Assembly: GCF_022538055.1 (NCBI RefSeq) | Contig: NZ_JAKZAM010000008.1 | Location: 1 to 64,000 of the forward strand | Origin: Cognataquiflexum nitidum | Lineage (GTDB): Bacteria > Bacteroidota > Bacteroidia > Cytophagales > Cyclobacteriaceae | Direction: 5' to 3' | DNA: 64,000 nt | Part shown: positions 34,954-43,005 of the stretch, piece by piece | How the letters are laid out: each line of letters opens with the position of its first letter | Position numbering within the stretch: position 1 is the stretch's first letter | Translations under genes and position numbers: made by a program | Notes under the pieces: model-generated | What the model saw: the letters and a program-made list of their open reading frames with translations, nothing else | Database searches by the model: none | Told to the model about the DNA's origin: nothing

Positions 34954-37900
34954 ATGAAAAATAAGATCGTATTCTTAGTCTTATCAATCTTCTTTTTGCA
35001 ACTCCCATTGCTGTCTTTAGCGCAGTTTAATGGGGAAAAATTCGGTAAAAACCGGATCCAACACAAAAATATTGAATGGTATTACTATAGCTCCAATAAC
35101 TTCGAGGTTTATTATTATGACGGGGGAATGAACAATGCCAAAATGGCCATTGATTACCTCGAAAGTGAATTTGAAAGGCTGACCCAATTGATTGGTTATG
35201 TAGCTTATACCAAGCCCAAAATTTTTATATATAATTCTCAAGAAGAAATTCTCCAAAGTAACGTTAACCTCAACAAAGATGAATTTACCATCGATGGGCA
35301 GACTTTTTTCAGCAAGTTAATCGGAGAAGTGGCTTACCCCGGGACTTGGGAAGCTTTTAAGCGGGAATTGATTTATACAACCTCTAAAGTAATTATTGAA
35401 GAAATGCTTTATGGCTCCACCATAGCCGATGCTTTTCAATCCAACCTCATCAACAGCTTTCCCGAATGGTACATTGATGGAGTGGCCATGTATCTGGCGC
35501 ATGGATGGAGTATGGAAATGGACGATTTTGTCAGGCATTATTTCAAAGAGGAAAAAAACACCAAACTTCATAAGCTAAAAAGCCGTGAAGCCGGACTTGT
35601 AGGTCAGTCTATTTGGAATTTTATCGTCGAAAAATATGGAAGGCGATACATTTCAAGTATCCTGAATCTGTCTAGGATAAACAGAAATGAGGAAAACAGC
35701 ATTGCCAACACCATCGGGCTCAATTATCGGGTTTTTCAGGATCAGTGGAAGCAGTTCTATGTCAATACCAATCAGCAAGTTTTCAATACTTTCAAGGACA
35801 TCAATACAGCCAATGAAATCGCAGAAACTTCAGAATCTTACCTTGGAATCATCAATGATATCAAGTTTAGCCCCGATGCCAAGCATCTTGCTTATGTGAT
35901 CAATAGCGGTGGAAAGTATAAAGTCCAAGTCAGAAACCTTGCTGACGGAAGGGAAATGACAATTTATTCCGGTGGTGCAGTTTCTATTGACCAGCCTACA
36001 AATCTCACAGTGCCGATTATTGCTTGGAAAGACACCCTTAATCTTGCCATTGCTACTTTCAAAAGGGGAACCACCACCTTGAGATCAAGAGCCATAGACG
36101 GTTCAAGTCAGGATAAGATTTTCTTAAGGAACATCACACAGGTACTTAGCTTGGATTTCAATTCCACAGGCAAAAACATGGTCCTTTCTTCGATTGCCAA
36201 CGGAAAAACGGATGTATACTCACTGAATGTCAGAGGTGTAGGAAAAAGAATTACAAATGATGTCTTTGACAACATCACGCCGGTGTTTTTGAATGATTCC
36301 ACAATTATTTTCTCCTCCAACTTTGTACCACTTCCGGATTCGGTTTTGACCAGAACACCTGATGTGAAAAACCTCCCTGATTATTTCAACCTGTTTCAGG
36401 TGGATCTTTGGGATTCTCTCAAGATATCCAAGCTTACCAACCTCAATAATAAAAACGTCAGGCCCAGAGTTCTCAACGGCAACAACATACTTTTCCTCAG
36501 TGACCAAAGCGGGATCAATAACCTGATGAGACTGACAGTATCCAACGGGATATCAAGTCAGATGACCGCATTTAACAAAAGCCTGGAGTCTTTCGACTAT
36601 TCCTCCAAAATAAACAAAATAGCGTATTCTTACAGAGATGGAAACCAAAGCAGGCTGGTAATTGAAAGCTATTCCAATGTGGATCAATTTACCCCAAGTA
36701 CGCCAAGAATCCAGCTTTCGCAGGCCAAGACACTCTCTGAAAGGATTTCATCGAGACGGTCAGAGATCGATGCAGGAGGTAAAAAACCGACAGTAGAACT
36801 CAGCAGACGTGCGGAACAACCAACTGTTAAAAGGGATACCGTCTTGAACATCAGGTTAGAAGACCTGATGCTGAGTGCTCCTCCTGCAAAAGAACAAACA
36901 CAACAGCAGACTGTCAAAGATTCCATTCCTGCTCCCAAGAGCCTGACGGGCAGTATCAATACTGACAGGTTGAGGTTTGAAAGGAAAGGAGGAATCAATA
37001 CTGAGAATTATGCATTTGATACTTTACCTAAACCGATAGTACAACAGCAGGCTACCTCTCAGGGGCAGACAGGTGGAAGAGGGAATATGCTTGAGAATTT
37101 TAGAAGACAAAGTCTTCAAAAAAGAATTACAGGACCTTCTAGGATGACTCCACAATTTATAACGTCCAATTTAAGCAATGATTGGGTAGTGGATCCATTG
37201 AGAGGTTTCGGATTGGCCTTATCCGGTAGGATGACTGACATTCTTGATAACCATAACTTCAAGGGAGGATTGATGTTCCCGCTTGATTTTAGGTCAGGGA
37301 GTGATATTTTCTTCGAATATGAATACCTAAAGCAAAGAATTGATTTTTCTCTCAGATATGATAGAAAGTCCATCAGGGTCATTGAAGGGGATATTACTGA
37401 CCAAAGTTATGTTTTAAACAAAACGGAGTTTGGATTCTCATATCCATTCAATGTCCATTCCAGGGTTACCGTTGCGCCTTTGTTGGCAAAGACCCAATTT
37501 TTTAACCTCAACCCCGACTCTATCATCCGAGGTCAGGATCCTGATCAAAACAGGTTTGATGTGACCTATGCCGGGGGAAGGTTTGAATTTGTCTTCGACA
37601 AAACCCAACAATTGGGATTATATACCCAAAGAGGCGCGAAAGCAAAAATGGGCGTTGTACATTACCAGGGTTTGAACAATGCATCAAGGTCCTTCTCGAA
37701 TTTTTATCTCGATTTCAGAAATTATCAAGTCATCCATAAGAACCTGATTTTAGCGACAAGGCTATTCGGCGGTTCCTTTTTTGGAAAAAACCCACAAAAT
37801 TATTTGGTAGGGGGGATGGACAATTGGCTGTTTAATGAGTTTTACCAGCCGCCAAGCAATAGACCGGAACCATCTCCGGTAAGAAACAGTCAGGGTCTTG

Positions 37901-38334
37901 AAAACTCTAATATCCTGTTTGCGGATTTTGTTGACCTGAGGGGATACTTATTTGATGAAATCAGGGGAAGGAATGTGGTTACCTTCACCACAGAGTTGAG
38001 GATTCCTTTGTTCTCCTACCTGTCCAGGGGAAATATCACTTCTAACTTTGTCAAAAACTTCCAGATGGTGGCATTCTATGATGTAGGTTCGGCATGGAAT
38101 GATGCGGCACCATGGGAAAGAATCAATGACCAGAATACTGAGGTCATCACCACCCCCGGTTCGCCTTTTGTGATTACCCTTAACAACTTCAACAACCCTT
38201 GGCTGCAAAGCTACGGTGCAGGCTTGAGAACAGTCTTGCTCAATTATTATTTCAAATTTGATGTTGCCAGACCAATCCGAAATTATCAAACCGACGAGTT
38301 GAAATTTTACGTTACCTTGGGCTACAATTTCTAA
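34954..38334 (+). CDS. Outer-membrane protein: degenerate gluzincin, TolB-like propeller, Omp85-like barrel
   Basis: A signal peptide (ends SLAQ, about 23) leads into a peptidase-MA-like domain (about 30-270) with the late motif FPEWYIDGVAMYLAHG. The HExxH helix is replaced by SKVIIEEML, so it should not bind zinc in the usual way. Residues about 290-560 form TolB/WD40-like blades (DIKFSPDAKHLAYV, LFLSDQSGINNLMRL). A proline/glutamine-rich linker (about 580-730) precedes a C-terminal barrel ending VTLGYNF, with Omp85-like motifs (FYDVGSAWN, YGAGLRTVLLNYYFKFDVARP). Such proteins are commonly annotated TolB-like in Bacteroidota; the role is unknown. yicC follows after 15 bp. Confidence 0.75.
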   Translation: MKNKIVFLVLSIFFLQLPLLSLAQFNGEKFGKNRIQHKNIEWYYYSSNNFEVYYYDGGMNNAKMAIDYLESEFERLTQLIGYVAYTKPKIFIYNSQEEILQSNVNLNKDEFTIDGQTFFSKLIGEVAYPGTWEAFKRELIYTTSKVIIEEMLYGSTIADAFQSNLINSFPEWYIDGVAMYLAHGWSMEMDDFVRHYFKEEKNTKLHKLKSREAGLVGQSIWNFIVEKYGRRYISSILNLSRINRNEENSIANTIGLNYRVFQDQWKQFYVNTNQQVFNTFKDINTANEIAETSESYLGIINDIKFSPDAKHLAYVINSGGKYKVQVRNLADGREMTIYSGGAVSIDQPTNLTVPIIAWKDTLNLAIATFKRGTTTLRSRAIDGSSQDKIFLRNITQVLSLDFNSTGKNMVLSSIANGKTDVYSLNVRGVGKRITNDVFDNITPVFLNDSTIIFSSNFVPLPDSVLTRTPDVKNLPDYFNLFQVDLWDSLKISKLTNLNNKNVRPRVLNGNNILFLSDQSGINNLMRLTVSNGISSQMTAFNKSLESFDYSSKINKIAYSYRDGNQSRLVIESYSNVDQFTPSTPRIQLSQAKTLSERISSRRSEIDAGGKKPTVELSRRAEQPTVKRDTVLNIRLEDLMLSAPPAKEQTQQQTVKDSIPAPKSLTGSINTDRLRFERKGGINTENYAFDTLPKPIVQQQATSQGQTGGRGNMLENFRRQSLQKRITGPSRMTPQFITSNLSNDWVVDPLRGFGLALSGRMTDILDNHNFKGGLMFPLDFRSGSDIFFEYEYLKQRIDFSLRYDRKSIRVIEGDITDQSYVLNKTEFGFSYPFNVHSRVTVAPLLAKTQFFNLNPDSIIRGQDPDQNRFDVTYAGGRFEFVFDKTQQLGLYTQRGAKAKMGVVHYQGLNNASRSFSNFYLDFRNYQVIHKNLILATRLFGGSFFGKNPQNYLVGGMDNWLFNEFYQPPSNRPEPSPVRNSQGLENSNILFADFVDLRGYLFDEIRGRNVVTFTTELRIPLFSYLSRGNITSNFVKNFQMVAFYDVGSAWNDAAPWERINDQNTEVITTPGSPFVITLNNFNNPWLQSYGAGLRTVLLNYYFKFDVARPIRNYQTDELKFYVTLGYNF

Positions 38335-38349
38335 TCACAAGCAAAAATT

Positions 38350-39228
38350 ATGATAAAGTCCATGACAGGCTATGGCTTGGCCGGTTTTGAAGATGACAAT
38401 TATGTTGTCAGCGTCGAGGTAAAAACACTGAATTCCAAATTTTTAGACCTTTCGATCAGGTCACCCAAGCAGTTTTCAGACAAAGAACTTGAAATCCGAA
38501 ATTTGGTAAGCACAGTCTTGGAAAGAGGAAAGGTGAATCTAAACCTTGATTTTTCTTATAAATCCTTTGAAGAAATGCCCGTCGCAGTCAATGAGGGCTT
38601 GTTTTTAACCTATTTCAAGACCTATCAAAGCCTAGCCCAAAAAGTTGATTTCGGTACTTCGGATCTGTTTAAGCTGGCATTGCAATCTCCCCAAGTACTC
38701 AATTCCAACGTAGAAAAGAAGACAGATACAGATGAATGGGAAATCGTAAAAAAGACCATTGAAAAAGCACTGAGACATTGTGATGCATTTAGAAAAGATG
38801 AAGGCAATACCTTAGAAGGTAAGTTTTTGGAAAACCTTGCTGTCATCAGGGAAGGTTTGGAAACGGTCAAAACCCAAGATCCAGAAAGAAAAATCAGGAT
38901 CAGAGAGAGAATCAAGGGGAATTTCAGGGATTGGATGGAGGAAAACAGTTTTGATCCAAACAGGCTCGAGCAGGAATTGATTTACTATTTTGAGAAAATT
39001 GACATTACTGAAGAGATCGTCAGGTTGGAATCCCATTTGGATTATTTTGAAAAAAATCTCATGGCGGGAGACAGCCAAGGAAAAAAATTGGGCTTTATCA
39101 GTCAGGAAATCGGGCGGGAAATCAATACCATCGGATCCAAAGCCAATGACGCCATGATTCAAAGGAGTGTGGTGGTGATGAAGGATGAATTGGAAAAAGT
39201 AAAAGAGCAAAGTTTGAATATATTGTAA
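38350..39228 (+). CDS. yicC: YicC-family endoribonuclease
   Basis: The N terminus MIKSMTGYGLAGFE and the C-terminal GREINTIGSKANDAMIQ are the two conserved blocks of the YicC/YloC family, recently recognised as an RNase. The 292-residue length is typical. It lies close behind the outer-membrane protein gene. The final 20 bases of the gene are nearly duplicated 1.57 kb downstream (see 40773-40797), so its 3' end may have been re-created by an insertion. Confidence 0.93.
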   Translation: MIKSMTGYGLAGFEDDNYVVSVEVKTLNSKFLDLSIRSPKQFSDKELEIRNLVSTVLERGKVNLNLDFSYKSFEEMPVAVNEGLFLTYFKTYQSLAQKVDFGTSDLFKLALQSPQVLNSNVEKKTDTDEWEIVKKTIEKALRHCDAFRKDEGNTLEGKFLENLAVIREGLETVKTQDPERKIRIRERIKGNFRDWMEENSFDPNRLEQELIYYFEKIDITEEIVRLESHLDYFEKNLMAGDSQGKKLGFISQEIGREINTIGSKANDAMIQRSVVVMKDELEKVKEQSLNIL

Positions 39229-39229
39229 A
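39205..39229 (+). repeat. yicC 3'-tail direct repeat, left copy
   Basis: These 25 bases encode the last YicC residues EQSLNIL plus the stop. They match 40773-40797 at 23 of 25 positions (EQSMNIL plus stop), and the similarity continues about 13 bases further upstream with one gap. The pair brackets the prohibitin-like gene. Confidence 0.75.
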
Positions 39230-39663
39230 CGACTCTTTTGGTCCTGTATAGATTGCGGGCCCTGCTTTCCGGATACGCGCTAAGGAGCTTCATCAAAGCT
39301 ATTCTTTTACGCTTCCTCCTATCTTTTTATTTAATAGTTTTTGTAATTCAAGTTGTCAAGAATTACGTTTCATTTGCTTTTTTGGTTGAATAGTCCAATT
39401 GCATCCCGATGGATACGTAGTTGGTCAGGATAAAGGGGTAGGACAAGGTGTTTGGAAATGATCTATTTGCTTCTCGATCGCCATCCTGATTTACTTTGGT
39501 GCAAAGTAGGCCAATTCCAAACAGACCAAGCTTCAACAGATAGAATATGCAACATAGGGGAACCTGAAAAAAAGTTTTTTCTACATCCAGAATTTTGCGA
39601 CTTTATCCCAACCTTGAGTAGGAATTTTTTCGTTGAACTAAAAAAATCAATTCCTGATAATCT
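39230..39663. other. Left flank of the prohibitin module; no gene seen
   Basis: No open frame with family resemblance is found in these 434 bases. A 57-bp segment at 39385-39441 (containing TAGTCCAATTGCATCCCGAT) recurs in the same orientation at 40634-40691 on the other side of the gene, at about three quarters identity. The start contains a higher-GC patch (GCGGGCCCTGCTTTCCGG, 39255-39272) unlike local spacers. Confidence 0.5.
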
Positions 39664-40440
39664 ATGAAAAAAACCATATTTGCGGTGGCTATGGCCGCCT
39701 TGCTGTCTTCCTGTACCGTCATTAGGCAGGGAGAAATTGGAGTCAAAAGAAGATACGGAAAGCTCAGTCCTACTATAGTGGACGCGGGGTTGGTCTCGTA
39801 TAATCCATTCTCAACTCGGGTGCTAAAGGTTCCTATCCGTACCACCAACCAAGAGGTAAGGATGAATCTGCCAAGCAAAGAAGGACTTACAGTTGAGTCG
39901 GAGATTTCCATACTTTACAGCATCGAGAAAGCTAAGGTCCCCTTTATCCTTGAGGATGTTGGGCAAAATTTCGCTTCAGTGCTAATCATGAATGTCTTTC
40001 GCTCTGCTGCTGCAGATGTTAGCGCACAGTACATGGCCAAGGACATGCACTCGGGGATGCGCAGTAAGATCGAAATTCAGATTCAGGAGAAAATGCATGA
40101 GTCCCTCCGGACCCGTGGTGTGGTGGTGGAGCGTGTTCTGATGAAAAGCATTAAACTCCCCGAGGAACTCAGCCGTGCCATTGAGCGCAAACTCGCCGCC
40201 GAACAGGAAGCCCAACAGATGGAGTATGTTCTCGATAGGGAGCGCAAGGAGGCCGAACGCCGTAAAATTGAAGCTCAAGGCACTCGGGAAGCTCAGAAAA
40301 TTTTGGCTGAGGGACTCGTGAAGGAGATCATCGAGCTTCGGAGTATTGAGGCCTTTCGTGAGCTCGCCAACTCGCCAAATGCCAAAATCATCATCACCGA
40401 TGGCAAGACACCGTTTTTAATCAATTCGCAAAAAGACTGA
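39664..40440 (+). CDS. Prohibitin/SPFH-domain lipoprotein
   Basis: The 258-residue protein starts with a lipoprotein signal (LLSSCTVIRQ, Cys17). An SPFH/band 7 domain follows (VGLVSYNPFS-like core DAGLVSYNPFSTRVLKVP, then VESEISILYSI, and RTRGVVVERVLMKSIKLP). It ends with a long coiled coil (about 178-225, rich in Glu/Arg/Ala). Such proteins form membrane-associated ring scaffolds. From about codon 120 onward arginine is mostly CGC, CGT or CGG, whereas neighbours prefer AGA/AGG. With the duplicated yicC tail and the flanking direct repeats, this suggests acquisition by horizontal transfer. Confidence 0.85.
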   Translation: MKKTIFAVAMAALLSSCTVIRQGEIGVKRRYGKLSPTIVDAGLVSYNPFSTRVLKVPIRTTNQEVRMNLPSKEGLTVESEISILYSIEKAKVPFILEDVGQNFASVLIMNVFRSAAADVSAQYMAKDMHSGMRSKIEIQIQEKMHESLRTRGVVVERVLMKSIKLPEELSRAIERKLAAEQEAQQMEYVLDRERKEAERRKIEAQGTREAQKILAEGLVKEIIELRSIEAFRELANSPNAKIIITDGKTPFLINSQKD

Positions 40441-40772
40441 TTTCAGTCATGCGGTCTCCAAAAGTAAAAGTATTATTGTCTATAAACTTGCCCTGTATAT
40501 CGTAGAAAAGCGTAGCCTTTAGGCCTATCCGCGACAATTGTCGGGATGTATTACGCATACTTATGAACGATCCGGTACAGCTCTAGGGATGTAATTCAAT
40601 TGACCTAAAACGGTCCTTCGTTTGAGTGTATGGTCGGATAGTCCAATTATATCCCGATGGCTAACGTGGATGGTAAAGATAAAAGGGGTGAAGTTCCATG
40701 TCTATAGCAATCGGCACCCACCCGGACCTAGCATCAGGTGTTTGACTACAGCCGGGTGGGAAAAAAATAAAT
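40441..40772. other. Right flank of the prohibitin module; no gene seen
   Basis: No gene is apparent. The stretch holds a perfect 12-bp palindrome CGACAATTGTCG (40532-40543) inside a longer inexact one, and the right copy (40634-40691) of the 57-bp direct repeat that also lies left of the gene. Confidence 0.5.
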
Positions 40773-40797
40773 GAGCAGAGTATGAATATATTGTAAA
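40773..40797 (+). repeat. yicC 3'-tail direct repeat, right copy
   Basis: A near copy of the yicC end, including the stop codon, with no yicC body before it. It runs directly into the terminator hairpin at 40795, where the original yicC end would be expected. Confidence 0.75.
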
Positions 40798-40818
40798 AGG
40801 GCCAAATGGCCCTTTTTT
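40795..40818. terminator. Strong bidirectional terminator
   Basis: AAAAGGGCC, a four-base AAAT loop, GGCCCTTTTTT. It overlaps the stop of the minus-strand TonB gene at 40817 and probably once served yicC from the other side. Confidence 0.85.
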
Positions 40819-41485
40819 ATTGTAACCTGAACCTGATTGGGACCCGCATCTTAACTTTTACAGGAATTCCCCTGTTTTTGCCTGGCAACCAATCTTCTGC
40901 TGCTAAAATCACCCGCAAGGCTTCCTCATCACATCCTGCACCGATTCCTCTGACAAGCTCCACATCCTCAATCTGTCCAAGTTTGTTGACTACAAAAGAA
41001 ACATAAACAGTTCCCTCGACCCCCATCCGCCTCGCTTGGGTTGGGTATTTTAAATTTTTGGACAGATACCTGTTCCAAGCATCCATTCCGCCCATAGGTT
41101 GTGGCATTACTTCTGAAAAATCCACAGTTTCATCTGCAATCTCTTTTTCAGGTCCGATTTCAATGGTTACCTCCGGGTATTTATCTTCAGGATCTACCTC
41201 AATCTGCAAGTCTGGCAGATCTTTGATTTCGATATCGTCCGGGACAATCTCAATGACAGGGTTTTTGATCTTTGGTGGGGGAGGAGGCTGCAATACCTGA
41301 GGGATTTCGGGGATATCTTCCTCTCCAAAAAGGATGTCCTGCCCATCGATGATGATGTTATTGATCTGTGCCGTTTTCCATTCAAATGCCAAAAGGGCAA
41401 TGGAAATACTGATGCAAAGACCGATGTTGAGGAAATATCCTCTCCTCGGCCTTAAATCTGCAGAAGGATTTTTCTTGGTTTCCAT
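40817..41485 (-). CDS. TonB-family energy transducer
   Basis: The 222-residue protein has one N-terminal membrane helix (about 17-35), a proline-rich LQPPPPPKIKNP stretch (about 65-76), an acidic spacer, and a C-terminal TonB domain (WNRYLSKNLKYPTQARRMGV, YVSFVVNKLGQIEDVELVRG, CDEEALRV, RVPIRFRLQ). It transmits proton-motive force from ExbBD to outer-membrane receptors. ExbBD and receptor genes are not in the window. It is a tandem paralogue of the gene at 41606, with its own terminator. Confidence 0.92.
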   Translation of the reverse strand: METKKNPSADLRPRRGYFLNIGLCISISIALLAFEWKTAQINNIIIDGQDILFGEEDIPEIPQVLQPPPPPKIKNPVIEIVPDDIEIKDLPDLQIEVDPEDKYPEVTIEIGPEKEIADETVDFSEVMPQPMGGMDAWNRYLSKNLKYPTQARRMGVEGTVYVSFVVNKLGQIEDVELVRGIGAGCDEEALRVILAAEDWLPGKNRGIPVKVKMRVPIRFRLQ

Positions 41486-41579
41486 GGTTGTAAAGTTTAG
41501 TGTTCATGAATTTAAACATTGCAGACCAATATTTTTTCATTTTAACTAATTTTACAATATTAAAAAACGTTAAAAAAAT

Positions 41580-41598
41580 AAGGGGCTTTTAGCCCCTT
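41580..41598. terminator. Terminator between the two TonB genes
   Basis: AAGGGGCT, a three-base loop, AGCCCCTT, just beyond the stop of the minus-strand gene at 41606. It separates the tandem paralogues, so the second is likely to have its own promoter in 41486-41579. Confidence 0.75.
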
Positions 41599-41605
41599 AT
41601 GTATT

Positions 41606-42280
41606 TTATCCAAGTTTGAATCTAATAGGAAGTCTCATCCTCACCCTTACAGGGCGACCTCTTTGCTTACCTGGAGTCCATTTAGGTGCTCCTTTCACAA
41701 CTCTAAGGGCTTCTTCATCGCAACCTCCGCCGATACCTCTCAGAAGCTCGACATCCTGTACTGTCCCGTCAGTATTCACAACGAATACCACATAAACAGT
41801 TCCTTCGATTCCCATACGTCTTGCTTGGGTTGGATATTTAAGGTTTTTCCTCAAGTATTCATTCCATGCTTCCATTCCTCCCGGGAATTCAGGTGAATTT
41901 TCAACGACGTCAAAGATTTCGTCTGCTTTTTCTACCACAGGAGCATCAGCGATGATAACTTCTTTGATCACAGTTTCTTCCTGCACGTCCACATCGAAGT
42001 TTACTTCGATTTTTTCCTCAATTTCAACTTCATCAGGAATTTCCTGAATCACAGGTTGCTCGATTGGCGGTGGTGGCGGTGGTGGCTGTTCCGTGATTGG
42101 AATATCAAGCAGTTCTTCAAACTCATCGGTAACGCTACCTAGATCTTTCAAATTCCTATCGTCATAGGATTTATATTCGAAAGCAAAAAGGCATAACCCG
42201 ACGCTAATTGCTAATCCAAGATTCAGGAACATGCCTGTTTTCTTGGATAAATCCGCTTGTGGCGTCTTTTTAGCTTCCAT
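41606..42280 (-). CDS. TonB-family energy transducer, second copy
   Basis: The 224-residue paralogue of the gene at 40817 has the same layout: MEAKKTPQADLSKK start, one membrane helix (about 18-36), EQPPPPPPPIEQP, a longer acidic Val/Glu spacer, and a TonB domain with KYPTQARRMGIEGTVYVVFV and CDEEALRV. The periplasmic spacers differ most, which may set partner choice or reach. The duplicated pair lies downstream of gcvH on the same strand, with a 292-bp gap that shows no gene. Confidence 0.92.
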   Translation of the reverse strand: MEAKKTPQADLSKKTGMFLNLGLAISVGLCLFAFEYKSYDDRNLKDLGSVTDEFEELLDIPITEQPPPPPPPIEQPVIQEIPDEVEIEEKIEVNFDVDVQEETVIKEVIIADAPVVEKADEIFDVVENSPEFPGGMEAWNEYLRKNLKYPTQARRMGIEGTVYVVFVVNTDGTVQDVELLRGIGGGCDEEALRVVKGAPKWTPGKQRGRPVRVRMRLPIRFKLG

Positions 42281-42572
42281 GGTTGTTAATTTATAAGGTT
42301 AATAATTTTTTTACGATTTAAGAGATAACAATTTTAGCCATTAATTTTAATTTTTACAAGAGATCAAATTGCCTTGCATAAAATTATTGAACCAATTAGC
42401 CCAATTTTTTTACTTCTTTAGAGAGCTTTAGATTCCTATTCGTGTTAGAGCTTTTGCCTTAGGGTGTAATTGATGTTGAAAGATTTTTAGAATATTTTCT
42501 TTTGGATCTATTTTCAATGCTTATTACCAAACCATTAGCCCGGAATCTTGATGAAATTTTATTTCAAGAGGA

Positions 42573-42950
42573 TTATGCACCTACCAAGTCAGAATACTCT
42601 TCATAGGACAACAAGTCAGAAGGTACCTCTCCGGCAAATCTTACCTTGATCATCCATCCTGACTCATAAGGTGACTCGTTTACGAGTTCGGGGGAAGATT
42701 CCAATTCTTCATTGAACTCAATAATCTCTCCTTCTAATGGCATAAACAGATCTGAAACGGTCTTTACAGCTTCTACAGTACCAAAAACTTCACCTGCAGT
42801 GATTGTTTCACCGACAGTTTCTACTTCGACATAGACGATGTCCCCAAGTTCTCTCTGTGCAAATTCTGTAATTCCAATGACTGCAATGTCATTTTCAATT
42901 TTGACCCATTCGTGGTCTTTGGTGTACTTGAGCTCCTTTGGAAAATTCAT
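42573..42950 (-). CDS. gcvH: Glycine cleavage system H protein
   Basis: Lipoyl carrier of 125 residues: [12 protein letters not shown] near the start and [15 protein letters not shown] with the lipoylated Lys63. It shuttles the aminomethyl group between the P, T and L proteins of glycine cleavage. The start at 42950 ([15 protein letters not shown]) matches the family; the open frame extends upstream only into the spacer. It lies 55 bp after sprA, a linkage common in Bacteroidota although the functions are unrelated. Confidence 0.96.
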   Translation of the reverse strand: MNFPKELKYTKDHEWVKIENDIAVIGITEFAQRELGDIVYVEVETVGETITAGEVFGTVEAVKTVSDLFMPLEGEIIEFNEELESSPELVNESPYESGWMIKVRFAGEVPSDLLSYEEYSDLVGA

Positions 42951-43005
42951 ATTGGTTTTAATTTTAAAGTGACCAAAAATACAAGGTTTCGACAAATGTA
43001 AAAAC

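Noticed and set aside
39452..39667. Seventy-one-codon frame upstream of the prohibitin gene
   Set aside because: No family resemblance or signal; it lies in the repeat-bearing flank of the module and looks like chance.
42281..42572. Glycine riboswitch near gcvH
   Set aside because: The spacer lies downstream of gcvH on its own strand, and no glycine-aptamer-like structure was recognised upstream.
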